Part shown: one piece after another, positions 34,556 through 46,047 of the stretch
Layout: every line of letters begins with the position of its first letter
How positions within the stretch are numbered: position 1 is the stretch's first letter
Origin: Flammula alnicola
Lineage: Eukaryota > Basidiomycota > Agaricomycetes > Agaricales > Strophariaceae
Direction: 5' to 3'
DNA length: 64,000 bases
Assembly: GCA_015499995.1 (NCBI GenBank)
Contig: JADNRV010000017.1
Coordinates: 1 to 64,000 of the forward strand
Program-made: the position numbers and the translations under genes
The notes under the pieces: model-generated
Database searches by the model: none
Seen by the model: the letters and a program-made list of their open reading frames with translations, nothing else
Told to the model about the DNA's origin: nothing

Positions 34556-36405
34556 TCATTTCTTCCTTGGCTTTTTGCTACCGCTCTCCGCTTTGTCATC
34601 ACCCTACGAAGAAACAGTGAGTAAAAGGCAGACGACGAATGACCCTTAAATTAGAGCAAACCTTCCGCTTCGTTCCTTTCGCCTTCGAGTCTGTCTTTCC
34701 GCCTTTACCCTTGGCTGGAGGAGCTTTCTCTTTGGGTTTGACGGTAAAGAATCCATCCAGACGGCCCTGTTGTTTGCTATTAAGGAACTTCTGCAGTTTT
34801 TCAGCTCCCTTGCGGACCCGCTCCTCGCTGTCAAGCGATCAGCCATACATAAACAACGAGAGAGAACTGAAATACATACTTGAATCCCTTTTCTGTGACC
34901 AGGAACTGCACGAGGCCCTCTACATCGGGATTTTTCCACTCAAGCTGGATATATGCGGGAAGAAATCAATAAGAAGGCTCGGAACTCCGAGATTTGCACG
35001 CACCTCGACATCATCAGCAGGTAACACATCTGGCTTCTCGAATATTTTCTTCGCATCCTGCCAGGGCCACTCGTCGGGTACCGTCACACCTCCCTTGCCT
35101 TTGCCCTTTGCCTTGCCTTTAGCTGTTGAAGCCGCCTTCCCTTTCCCGGTCGCCTTCTTTTTCTTCAGCGTCTCCTCGGACGGGACTGGTTTGTCTTCTC
35201 TCACGTCCTCGTCGTCTTCCTCAACGTCAGGTGCCTCGATGTCAGACGTAGGCGTGGGTTCGTCGGCTTCTGACGGTACATTTTCATCTTCGGAATCAGC
35301 TGCAGCTATAGTTGCGGCCTTTTTGCTTTCTGACCTGTAGAAACGGAGCAGATGTTGGCGACTATCTCGAGGAAAGAATGACATTGGGGACGAACTTTTC
35401 TCTTAGGTGCTTCACAACAGCGCCCAGGGTGCCAAACTCTTTGATGAGTTTAAGCGCCGATTTTGGGCCGACACCTTTGATAGGTTCCAGGTAGTCGCAT
35501 CCCAGAAGGATGCAGAGGTCAGTAAACTGTGAGAATGGTCAGAAAGAAGACTACTGGATATGTCATAGAACGTACTTGACTCATGTTCATGTCGAGACCG
35601 TCGAGGGCAGCCTGGAGATTGATTTCGCTAATAGGTTGCTTCTTCGCCTCAGAGAAGGTGAGATGTCGGAAAAGGATGGGTGCACTAAAAGTGAGAGTAT
35701 CCATATCTTCGGAACCTGCCGCATATACCTGAAATTCCTTAAATCTCAAGAGTAGAAGAACACACAGAATACGCGCTCACCTTCCCTCCACGAGCAAGTT
35801 CTGCACACTGTGCTTCCGCTTCTGACGGAGCCTCATGATGGGTGATAAGTAAGGATGAGGATCTATGGATAGGATACTCACAATTACGACAGGTATACCC
35901 ATAAGTTTGAGGAGCCGCCGGCACTCTTCATTATGTTCACGCGTCACTTTCACAGTTCGTCGCGAAAAGCGATCCAAATCCTCTGCAGTTCCCGTCTCTT
36001 TGGCCTCTTCACCCTCAGCCTTGGCCTCCTCTCGCCTTTCAAACCGTTTGGACAGCTATAAGCACCGCGTTGTAAGCAATCAAATATACGCGTCGGTGAA
36101 TGTGGATTACGCACCACTCCCTTCTTCATCTCTGGAGGCTTGCCATCGAAGATGTAGGCCGGCTTAATGCCATTTTCAACTATCCGTATGGTTCGGTAGA
36201 AGAAACCCATGAGATGACTGGTGGTTTCTCCTGCGTCGTTTTGCAGCATTTCACCATCCTTCTGCCGCACAGCTATGAGGAATTGGTAGATTGACATGGA
36301 AGCGTCGATGGCGACTTTGCGACCAAAAAGGGTCTTTATGTCGTGTTCCTTGATGGCATTTGGAGCATGTTGGGAGAGCAATGCGGTTAAGCCTTTGATA
36401 CCCAT
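34556..36405 (-). CDS. FEN1: Flap endonuclease 1
   Basis: Structure-specific 5' nuclease for Okazaki-fragment maturation and long-patch base excision repair. The ATG at 36405 opens [20 protein letters not shown]. The metal site is visible: Asp in [13 protein letters not shown], Asp in [12 protein letters not shown], Glu pair in [17 protein letters not shown], Asp pair in [10 protein letters not shown], and Asp in [18 protein letters not shown], which also starts the helix-two-turn-helix motif. Between the core (REK) and [17 protein letters not shown] lies a charged insert of about 80 residues, first acidic ([12 protein letters not shown]), then Lys/Gly/Ala-rich, as in other Agaricomycetes as I recall. 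The end has a PCNA-binding box QGRLDGFF, and after a last short intron the basic tail [15 protein letters not shown]. All exon joins keep frame. It diverges from the F-box gene 206 bp away. Confidence 0.92.
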
Positions 36406-36611
36406 TTTTTGAGATGGTCGTAGGTAACTCGTCGACTGAGTGATGACTGCAGCTGAGCGTGATGGCCGCTGGCGCGTCATGTGTGATGTAACGCGACATG
36501 TCACGCGACACTGTCACGCTGAGTGGATCTGAGTGAATAAGCTGGGATCACCGAAAACCACCACACAACCATCTCCACTTTTCAAGTTTATCTGTTAGAC
36601 CCAATTTGAAT

Positions 36612-39303
36612 ATGAAGCACGCTCAACTTGAAGGCCCTTCGGATCCTTCAAAACCGACGGCGAAACGGAAAGCTCGACAAATGTCGGATCAGGAGGATGG
36701 AATGAGTGTTTCCTCTGATGGCGAAAGCGAGTACAGCTCAAGTCAGTGCCAAGAAGCCCTCTCTTATTTCGTTCCATTGACGTAATACTTATCCCTTAAA
36801 TCATTTTTACGTGCTCATAGAAAATAAGAGAGCCGGAAAAGCTCGCGCTGCAAAGAAGGCTAGAAAGTCGGGATTGGCATCATGCCAGGACCAACAAACG
36901 CCAGTAAAGAAACCAACTCGCCAAAGAAATACCCTCAGCCTTCTCCCAACAATGCCTCTCGATATTTTGTTCGAGGTATTAACGTGTTATCTCCCATTTT
37001 CTACTACATGTCTGATGATGCTTTATGTAGATCCTAGGATTCCTCCCTCCCGAAGATCTTTTCAATCTAACAAAGACGAATAAACTCTTTAGGGAGACCC
37101 TTTTATCGAGTCAAGCTACCACCGTTTGGAAAGCGGCAAGAGAACGAATGGAGCACCGGAATGTCCGAGCGACCTCAACGAGCCACGCTGGGCGTCGCTA
37201 CTCTTCGGGAATCTTTGTCAGGTGATTTCTTTTCCTCCCTGCAGGAAGATCTATATAACGAAAGCGGCATTTGTTCATAATTTCCTAAAGAATTGCGGAG
37301 CCAAAATACTCATCATAAAGTGGATTTCTATCTAAGACGTCGTGTCTGTATAGCATGCAAGAAACAGAAGTAGGTTGACACTCCCATTCTGTCCGACAAT
37401 TTTTTTGAATTGCTGTTTTATTAGGTTGGTTGCAAAGAAAAGTTCAAAACTCGTTTTCCCGATATCGACAAATCGATCTTGGAACTCGTCCCATCTACTA
37501 ATGGTACTGTCTTGTATTTTTTATTCTCTACACAATGCTCAATGTTTTTCTAGTCGTGGATGGCACAGCACTTCCGGCAGCAGCAGCAAATGCCAATATT
37601 TCTGGACGTCGGACATTGACGACATGTTTCGAAGATTGGATTCCTTGAAGTTAATATAACTAAAGGTCGCCCAGATGCGAAGAAGAACATGGAGAACTTC
37701 AAAGCGGAGCAATGTCAACTTGTTGAAAATATTAGACATGTAAGTGGAATGGCGAGCGAGCTGCGTAGCGCTTATACATACAACCCCCATCTTGGAATGC
37801 GGTCCGCTTGGGGATTGGCAAGCGGATGCCATTTTCAATGCTCAGGAAAGGCGCAAGGACCAGTACGTGCCATGGATTTTAGACCTGTATATGCGATATT
37901 GACCGCCTTTACTATTCAGGATATACGAAAGGTTCCTTCAGCTCGGATACTTAAATGCAGATTTGGAAGACCTGGAAAACGATCCAGAATGCAAGAAAAC
38001 AACAGAGATTACCGATCGAAGTATGTCTCACCCCTTGATCCTGTTAAATAAAAAGTCCCGACTTTGTTCTTCAGTCTGGCAACGCATTCGCCCAGCTCTC
38101 GAAAAAAAGTCCACGACGGAAAGGAAACGCCTTGCGGAAGAACGGGAGAGTGTATTGATCTCTCGAAGACAAATTGTTGACGGGCTTTACACAACGTACA
38201 AATCGACCCTTCAACCTTCTCAGTGGCGGTACCTCCCACGTACCTTGAATGTCTGTCAGTTCGAGTGCTTTGCCCAGCTCATTGAAGCTGGCTCTGATGT
38301 AACTATCACTGCCGCACACTTTATGGAATGCATGCAGATGCTACCAGAATGCTCTCGGGGAATTAGACGCAATGCGAACGAGCTTCGAGGCATGATGGCT
38401 GGTGCGACAATCACTTCGTTCACCAGAAACGATTCTTCTGAAACCCATGCCACTGGTGAATCTTCAACACAATCGTCTACATCGGCTTGGAAAGGTCTCG
38501 ATTGTCTAGACTTGGCCACCGCGGTTTTTGACTGTCAAAAGTATTGTCGGTCGACTGGATGGGGCACCGGTCGCGCTTGGTCATCGGCTGGGACACAATC
38601 GCCACGCATTACTGTGAACCAGAGAAGACGGCCTCGAATTCGGACAGCGCCATTCATCCGTCTCAGTTCCATCCGTAAAGAAATTCAAGTTCGACGCAAC
38701 GGCTGCCAGCATTGCGCAGTCCGTGGTTCTATGTGCTGGGCTCAATGTTGAAACGGCCTTAGCTTCCGACATGGACGCAATGGACCTCAGGTTTACTTGC
38801 ACTCAATGTGAGACCTTCAGGGCATCGGTGGACTTCATCGAGTTGGGTATTCCTGGCGTGCAGCTGTGCGTTCTACCATATTTCGCTTTAGTGCATTTCC
38901 CGCGATCGGGTACTGACACGTCCTCAATTCAGGTTTTACATGGCAAAACTTCACATCGCCATGCGACATCGCCACTCGGTTGGGAAATCCTTTCAAGCTC
39001 TGACACCGAAATAATAAAGGAAAAACAACAACAAACTTCGAGCCGGCAATACCGTCTGTGGACGTGCAGCCATTGCTCGGCATACTTGACTAAACATGAC
39101 CAGCGACCAACCGTTATTCAACATATTGTGAAAGAGTGGGCATCATCCGCCCGTTGATTTTGCTTCTTCGCTGACTTCAATCTGGCAGGCACGGGATCTC
39201 AGTCCCTAAAGAACCTGATGATTTGTTCCTCTTTGAAAGGGTTCAATGGCTGGGATATCCGGTAGTGACCTATCTCGTTCCGAAACCATCAGATGACGCC
39301 TAG
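36612..39303 (+). pseudogene. F-box protein gene with several frame breaks
   Basis: Agaricomycete-type F-box protein, normally an SCF substrate adaptor. The ATG at 36612 opens MKHAQLEGPSDPSK, with a basic N-terminus. LLPTMPLDILFE is spliced to ILGFLPPEDLFNLTKTNKLF, the F-box. After it come ECPSDLNEPRWASLLFG, NCGAK, THHKVDFYLRRRVCIACKKQ (a Cys-rich finger), KFKTRFPDIDKSILELVPST, WTSDIDDMFRRL, RPDAKKNMENFKAEQCQLVE and ERFLQLGYLNADLEDLEND. The final part reads WQRIRPALEKKSTTERKRLA, with PDDLFLFERVQWLGYPVV at the end (stop 39301-39303). The conserved pieces change frame near 37147, 37304 (AAAA), 37648 and 38672, each as if one base were missing, and probably also near 38550. It is either a young pseudogene or an intact gene with consensus errors; order and content of the family are otherwise complete. 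Confidence 0.65.
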
Positions 39304-39487
39304 CGAGCGTTCAGGACGATATTTTTGAAGTAAGTTTACTCATGTGAGGTGCTTCACATTTACAACGATGGTTACATTTGACGCTTATATATAAGTTACT
39401 GAATACCCTAAGTCCAAATACATATTCCATTTCCTCTCCCATTCAAAGCCAACCCTCGATGGTAGACCTTCTACTTGCCGCGACCCT

Positions 39488-41253
39488 TTAATATCCTACC
39501 CACGTTCTCCTCTTACAATGCGGTCCCCTCACGAGTACTACGATAATTTGAGCTCCATACCACGCCAACCCAAAAGCAGCAGATACCCGCCATCCATGTT
39601 CGACGAATATTTTTGAGCCGGCCGATGTTCCTATTAGCTGTCCGAGATAGTACTATGAAATAACAACTCATTAGCCCGTGCACAATAAAGTGCGTCGATA
39701 GATAAGCTAATTAGACCCACTGAAAGCACAACCAATGCATTTAAGCGTGAGGCAGCCTCTATAGATACACTGAACGAGTGCGAGCATCAGTTCATACTCT
39801 TCAAATTCACAGTGAGGGTTAGGACATACCTATACATAAACGCAGCGAGGGAGATATATTGGAGTTGTCTGATTGCATCGATGCCTATGCATGCGACGAT
39901 GAGTGCTGGGAAATAGGATCCCCCGGCGGCAGTTTGTATCGTTTGGAAGAGGAAGAGACCGACGGATGATATGAGAAGGGCGGTCCATGGAGAAATAAGA
40001 TCGACAAGACGCCCTGCAAAGGGGCTGAGAACGATGCCGGTTAAATCGGTGAGTCCAAACAGGCCGATCTTGTACCTAACGAGTGTTAAAAATTATCAAT
40101 AAATCAATGAGCGGGAGATCCAACGAGAGGAGAGCGTACGTCGAGTAGTTGTACGGAGGACCGCCCAGAAGGAAAGTCAGGGTGACAGAATAATTCGAAA
40201 CTGCAACCCCCAAAGCCATGCTGACCAGCTCGGCTTGCATCACCGCAGGCTCGGTGGCTGCATACTTGAACATCGTCCACAGTATGCCCGTGTACGTGAG
40301 GTTCTTGTTTTTTCCGGGAAGTCGTGTATGATGCAGTAAAACAGCACAAGAATAGCGTACTGCGTTGCGAAGGCGAAGTAGAAGACAAACTTCCAGGACA
40401 CTGCTTGCGCTATCACACCGGCAATTAGCCGCGCTGCGAGGACGCCAGAGAGGTAGCCGGCGAGGATGATCGAGTATACCGTGGCACTCCTGGATGGAGG
40501 CGCGTGGTCTCTGGCCAGCGCGATAATGATTTGGGTTGATATGGTGGTCAGTCCAGTTAGGAATACGAGAATCCGAAACAGTAGGAAGGATGATGTGAAG
40601 GCAAGTCCAACTGTGAGGGATGCTGACGCAAGGATTAGGAGAAGAATCATTTGCCGTCGGCGGATGAGGTCGCCAAGCGGGGAGATAAGTAATATGCCCG
40701 TCGCATAGCTATGCTTTGGGTCAGTAAATAATAATACCACGCAGTTATGTATGCATACCCAGCTTCTATGAGTGTCGGTATCCTAAAGATAAAGTAGTTT
40801 GAGTTGGTAGGGAATCAGACGAGAAATAATGAGAACTTACTCTGAAACTTCGTCGTACGAAACATTGAACGTTTTCGCGATCTCAACTACAAGATAGATG
40901 GTAAACTGCGAGAACTAGCTCAGAAGGACGCTTACTCAACAGAGGTTGGCAGTATGCCAAATTTGCGACCACTAAATTAAGAACAATGAGCAAAACACTC
41001 ACAATCGAAGGCTGAGGAATTGAAACATACGGAAGATGGTGCAGAAGCTCAAAAGGCATATCTTCGCCAGGCCGAATTGAATTGGCTCTCCTGGCGTGTA
41101 CCGCAAATGCGCAGGTATGGGGAGAAAAATAAACTCCCTCGTCGGTCCTCGTTCGGTGACTGGGAACCGATCCTTGAGAGTGACGACTAAAGTTTCCAGG
41201 TCCTTGGGGACGTCATAGCGGACATCACCGTTAAGCGTAGCACTAGAAGACAT
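39488..41253 (-). CDS. Major facilitator superfamily transporter
   Basis: Twelve-helix MFS permease. The ATG at 41253 opens a hydrophilic N-terminus; FLPIPAHLRYTPGEPIQFGL leads into helix 1. Short exons give VVANLAYCQPLL and IEIAKTFNVSYDEVS. The long exon (about 40315-40715) has IPTLIEAGYATGILLISPLG and DLIRRRQMILLLI, the family loop 2-3 motif. LARDHAPPSRSATVYSIILA and AGVIAQAVSWKFVFYFAFAT follow. The second half reads LTYTGILWTMFKYAATEPAV, KIGLFGLTDLTGIVLSPFAG, LNALVVLS and, after an intron, LGQLIGTSAGSKIFVEHGWR. The end is GPHCKRRTWVGY before the stop at 39488. It resembles the MFS general-substrate or drug-type permeases common in mushrooms. The substrate cannot be inferred. It converges on the F-box gene. 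Confidence 0.83.
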
Positions 41254-42396
41254 GGTGGGGTTTTTTTTGGGAGATGGAGAGAAGGGCTTCGAAACTTTTA
41301 TGAAGTCGACTCCGCTTTTCAGAGGGTTTTCCGCAACAGCCGCATCAAGACAATGTGGATTTCATCACGGAAGAGAGGCTCAGAACACCAAGGACTCCAG
41401 GCTTCACCGGTTGGTGACTAACTTTGTGTTGTCTGTCCTGCACCATTTTCTTAGTGCTTCTTGTGAAATGCAGTGCACGATATCTCGATGAAATGAGCGT
41501 TCTCGTTAAAATTAAAAACATGAAATTTTAATTGCAACTGACCTCCTGGAGGCAACAAGGATAAACTGTCCACAAGTCACTCCTTCCGCTATCCTGCATC
41601 TTCCTCAACAGGCGCCTCGTCCTGGGGTCCCTAATATAATTTACATTCCACGTGATGCGCTCTTTTGCGTGTCGTGGAAGTGTGCCGAACGACATTGACG
41701 CGAAGAACAGCCGTGATACTCGTGTTTCTAAGCGGATGTCATTCCGAGGTGCGCAGAGAAAAGCTTGTCCACGGAAGTACAAAAGGAGGGCTTGTATTGA
41801 AAAACATCGATCGTAAGGTCGAATCCGATCAGGTAAAACTCCAAGACGTGGCAGGTAACAGCAGGCGACCAGAGCCGTAGAAAACGGAAGACAAAAAGCC
41901 AGGAATTCTTGCGCATGTATCTGAACGGTCATTGGCGCGTAGCAAATGTGTCCACGGAGAAGCTATTCCATGGCTGCCTCATTTGGTGGGTGTAACTATG
42001 AGTCGCAGACTCGCAGTCAGATGAAGCGATTGAGCATGGCGTGAAGCAATGGACGATATGGCGTCAGAGGTGTAACATTGAAACCGCATGTTGGGAGTTC
42101 CGTGGCAGTCAAATATCCTTAGAAATGAGGTTTTGGACCCAGGATTGTACGAGTAGATATGGTATGGGTGGAAGGACTCAGGCTGACTGACCTTTAAAAG
42201 TATCCGGCACTTTCCGTAATATGCTTGTCGTTATGTAAGCTTAAGCGCCTCAGGCTTGAAACAAACTTGAACATGCCATGATGCTCATTGCTCACTCCTG
42301 CTAACTCGCGACGTCGTTCATGCACTGAAACGCCCACATCGTCCTTAAAGAAGTCATGAAAGAACGCAGACATTTGCCTAGGGAGAGGTAGCCGCA
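41254..42396. other. Unassigned region upstream of the LRR-like fragment
   Basis: The first part is the MFS gene's 5' region. A 134-codon frame at 41528-41932 (-) has no recognisable domain and overlaps plus-strand frames. Frame fragments at about 42230-42400 (+), such as KRLRLETNLNM, hint that the LRR-like sequence once extended upstream. Confidence 0.4.
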
Positions 42397-43244
42397 ATGT
42401 ACTCGAGTACCAAACGAGTACATGATCTTTCCCGTCTTTCCTTCTGCAAAGCACCCTCCCTCCACACACTGAAATGGACGATTGTTGATGTTAATGACTT
42501 GCTCCTCATGCTCCCTCCATGGTCCCAGTTACGATCCATTGAATTGCGCGGAGGCTACGCTATCTCAACCATCTTCCCGGCTCTGTCGCAATGCAATGTT
42601 CTCGAGAAGCTCACGATCTGTTATTCGATTTTTCAAGAACCCGAGCCATCGAGCTATATTCCCGTCACGCTTCCCAATATACACGAAGTAGTGCTCGACT
42701 GCGTTAAAAATCAAGGGTGTTATTCCGAAGACTCACTCTTCCCCAGCTACGTTTTTTGTCAGTCTCGAACACCTTGCACAACAGCGATGACGATTGGGAC
42801 CTATTTGTTGCGATGCTTTCCCGATCTGCATGTCCGACGCTGAAGAAATTCGATTTCTATAGCTCTATAGGTCGCATCTCTGACAACGAACAACTATTCG
42901 CGCACCACTACCGATTGTTGATGCCGTCCCTGTCAAAGGTCTCGGAAATGAAACTACGTATACCGGAGCTGATAGACCCAACTATCGAACTGTTCAATGC
43001 AGACGAGAGTTCTAGAGAGCCACGAGCCATCCTTCCCAGCCTCAAAAGGCTAGAATTGTCTACGTGTTTTACCACTCATGGTGTATTATCTTCAATGGTA
43101 TCGAGTCGATTCCGAAACGGGTGCCTTGCTTATATCAGGGCGAAGATGGTGCGGCATGCAGACTTTTATGTTCAAGATACGCGTGTGTTTGAGCTATTGG
43201 TTAGCGAAGGATTGGAGTTGGATTTGATGTCCCATTCCAATTAG
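42397..43244 (+). pseudogene. Leucine-rich, F-box-associated-type fragment
   Basis: A leucine-rich-repeat-like C-terminal half of the kind found in mushroom F-box/LRR proteins. Repeats seen include LSRLSFCKAPSLHTLKWTIV, LRSIELRGGYAISTIFPALS, NVLEKLTICYSIFQ and LPNIHEVVLDCVKN. After a frame change at the GGG near 42716, it continues LFRRLTLPQLRFLSVSN, ACPTLKKFDFYSS and ILPSLKRLELSTCFTTHGVL, ending LELDLMSHSN at 43244. Adding one base in the GGG run restores one frame over 280 residues. No F-box or start region can be found upstream, so it is either truncated or its N-terminus has decayed. The function is unknown. Confidence 0.5.
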
Positions 43245-43691
43245 GCGCCCAAACTTTGTGATGTAAGGGGCATGGAAGCCCTCAGAACCACTGCCAATAT
43301 AAGTATATGTGTTTCAGTTATAGATTAAACACATGAATTGGACTTGTGTGGAATAGATGTGAGCGACAACATGTCTTCTGATACTGTAATGCTAAGGTTT
43401 TTTCTTTAATTATCGAACCGACGGGACGTGCGTCTGTCTGATTGAATTGTAGGGATTCAGATTCATCGACTTGTGAACCTTATCCAGCTTCCATTTGCAT
43501 TGAATTTAACGAAGTATTTTGCCACATTCCTGAGGCCCACTGATTTCACTGAGAGCACCCAATCGCAGGGACACCGGTATAGTGCTAGTGACCCGTCAGA
43601 AGTAAGCGAGCTTCTATTTAGTATTAATAGATCACTAAAATCAGACCACTCTTACATTGTACGACAACCCGACCTTCCTACCATTCCGGAT

Positions 43692-45324
43692 ATGACTGAT
43701 TCTGAGAAATCATTCAAGATTGCTGTCCCAGATGCCAGCATAACTCTCCTGCAGCAGAAGCTAGCTCTGTCCACGTTTCCAGACGAGCTGGAAGAAGCAG
43801 GGTGGGAATACGGTGTCCCTCTCTCCGACATTCGTCGTCTGGCCGCACGGTGGAAGGAAGGTTACGACTGGAGGAAGCATGAGGCCCTGTTGAACGACGA
43901 GCTGCCCCAATTTACACGCGACATCGATGTCGAAGGGTTTGGATCGCTCAATGTGCATTACGTGCATAAGAAGAGCGAGATTGTGGACGCTATACCGTTG
44001 CTGTTCGTTCATGGATGTAAGTTGAAATTCTGCCTATAGTCTCGTGAGGCGAAACGTATTTTAATGGCTGTCATTCGTCGGTGATTACTCCCAGGGCCTG
44101 GAAGCTTCTTGGAAGTGCGAAAGATACTCCCTTTACTGGTGGAAGCGTCTCCTGACCATCCATCGTTCCATGTTGTCGCTTTGGGATTGCCCGGCTACGG
44201 ATTTTCGGAGGCGCCTAAGAAGAAGGGGTTTGCGCTCGCACAATTCGGGGAGGTCAGCTTGTTGAGTCTGCATTTATTCTGACCTCTCACGCGACCGTCT
44301 GTCAGGTCGGTAATAAATTAATGCTCGCTTTGGGGTACAATGAATATGGTGAGTATTTTTGCCTTGAATTTGAACCGCACTGATTTGCTTCGACAGTTAC
44401 ACAAGGAGGCGATTGGGGACACATGGTAAATGATATATAACGAATTCGACTGCCCCGATTTCAACGTGTCCTTTTACTCCCTAGATTACGCGAAAAATAG
44501 CCCAAGTCTACGGTCATAAGCATAGCAAAGCAATGCATTCGAACTTTCCTCTGTTAGTCTCCCTCTGTAACTTGTGTCTACCACCCACTGATAGTTTGTT
44601 CTCCCTTTCGTACATATGTAATAGGGCAGCCCCTCCTCATCCCATTCGCAGACCGTTACTCTTGCTCTCTCATCTTCTCTTTAGCTACTCAGAGGCAGAA
44701 AAAGAAGGCCTCAAACGAACGATGTCGTTCCGAGACAAAGGCAGAGGTTATTTTGAGGAACAATCCACCCAGCCGCAGACTCTAGGTTATAGCCTCGCAG
44801 ACTCTCCCGTTGGGCTGCTCGCTTGGATTTATGAAAAACTCGTCGCTTGGTCAGATAATTATCCCTGGGAAGACGATGAAGGTAAGTTTTTCTCTCCCAA
44901 TTGATAAACGCCTAGCTGACGTTGTGCATCTGCAGTCCTGACGTGGATTTCAATATACTGGTTCTCGCGTGCAGGGCCAGCTGCTTCCGTACGCATTTAC
45001 TACGAAGTGGCCAAGGCTACGCCAGAACTATCCACTGACCAACCTACCACCATTCCTCTGGGTTATTCGTACTTCCCGAAGGAACTCGTGCGCCTCCCCA
45101 AGAGGTAACCATTCTGATTTTTATCGTCATAGGCAGTAAACTAAACTTGCAAATATTATAGTTGGTTAAAAGCGCGCAACTTGGTCTTCCAATCTGAGCA
45201 CGAGAGCGGTGGACATTTTGCTGCCCATGAGAAGCCACAGGAACTGGTCGCAGACGTGAGGAAAATGTTTGGTAGGGGTGGTCCTGCGTTTGGTGTTGTT
45301 CCAGGAAAGACGGGTTATGCATGA
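43692..45324 (+). CDS. Epoxide hydrolase (alpha/beta-hydrolase fold), copy 1
   Basis: Microsomal-type epoxide hydrolase, converting epoxides to diols. The ATG at 43692 opens [20 protein letters not shown], the N-terminal EH domain, with [19 protein letters not shown] and [19 protein letters not shown]. An intron splits the Trp codon of the oxyanion motif [27 protein letters not shown] follows. The nucleophile Asp is in TQGGDWGHM, then [19 protein letters not shown]. The lid exon has [20 protein letters not shown] and [40 protein letters not shown] and [10 protein letters not shown] follow. The last exon has [19 protein letters not shown] with the charge-relay acid and His, ending KTGYA at 45324. 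It is the tandem twin of the gene at 46048. The physiological substrate is unknown. Confidence 0.88.
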
Positions 45325-46003
45325 AATGCTTTGATTTAGACAAATCAGGCCTCACTGCGTTCTTGTAAAGTACACTGCCAAATTTCGCTCTACTAATAAT
45401 GTGTGTGCCAAAACACGTGTCCTACAGGATGTATTCCGTGAGTCCCTCCTTGCGAGCGTTGTGGAGAGGAAGTCTCAAGGCCTTTTTGTCAATGGGTCTG
45501 CATTGAGTGTAATATGTAGTACGCTGTAGTACGAGTGCAGTGCGTATTCATGATTCTGATTCATCACGGTTACCTTCTCGAGCGTGCATTTCCACTTTGA
45601 CTCTGTTCTCTAACAAGGGGGATGCAAAGGGTGATTCAAAGCTACGTCCAAGCTAATTCTCATCACATCTCTGAAATATTGATTCTCCTTTCTCATCATC
45701 GACGCGACGCGTCTGATCGAGTCCAACGTCAGGTGATGTCGTAACCTCGACAGTATGAAGTTTGAACTATACTACGCAGCCTCGATTTACCTCTAACTTG
45801 ACCAAGGTCGTATTTCGGGGCATCCTTGAACCTTCCCAGCGCTGTTTTCAACCTCCCGCGGACTACCTGCCCAGTGCCAGGGACGCCGGCCATGACCGTC
45901 AGAAGCAAGTCAGAAGCGCCGGAGCTTTTAAGCATCATACGTTAGATGACGAAGGCATAAATCAAGCTACATGGGCATAACTCAGACCTATACATAATCC
46001 ACA

Positions 46004-46010
46004 TATAAAG
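46004..46010 (+). promoter_or_regulatory. Candidate TATA box of epoxide hydrolase copy 2
   Basis: TATAAAG lies 37 bp before the start codon at 46048, with a C-rich pyrimidine stretch (CTACCCCTCCACC) between them, a usual arrangement of fungal core promoters. The short distance implies a very short 5' leader. Confidence 0.45.
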
Positions 46011-46047
46011 CTGGTCGCGACACATCTACCCCTCCACCATTGCAGCC

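Noticed and set aside
41528..41932. A 134-codon minus-strand protein
   Set aside because: No recognised motif and overlapping plus-strand frames; nothing distinguishes it from chance.
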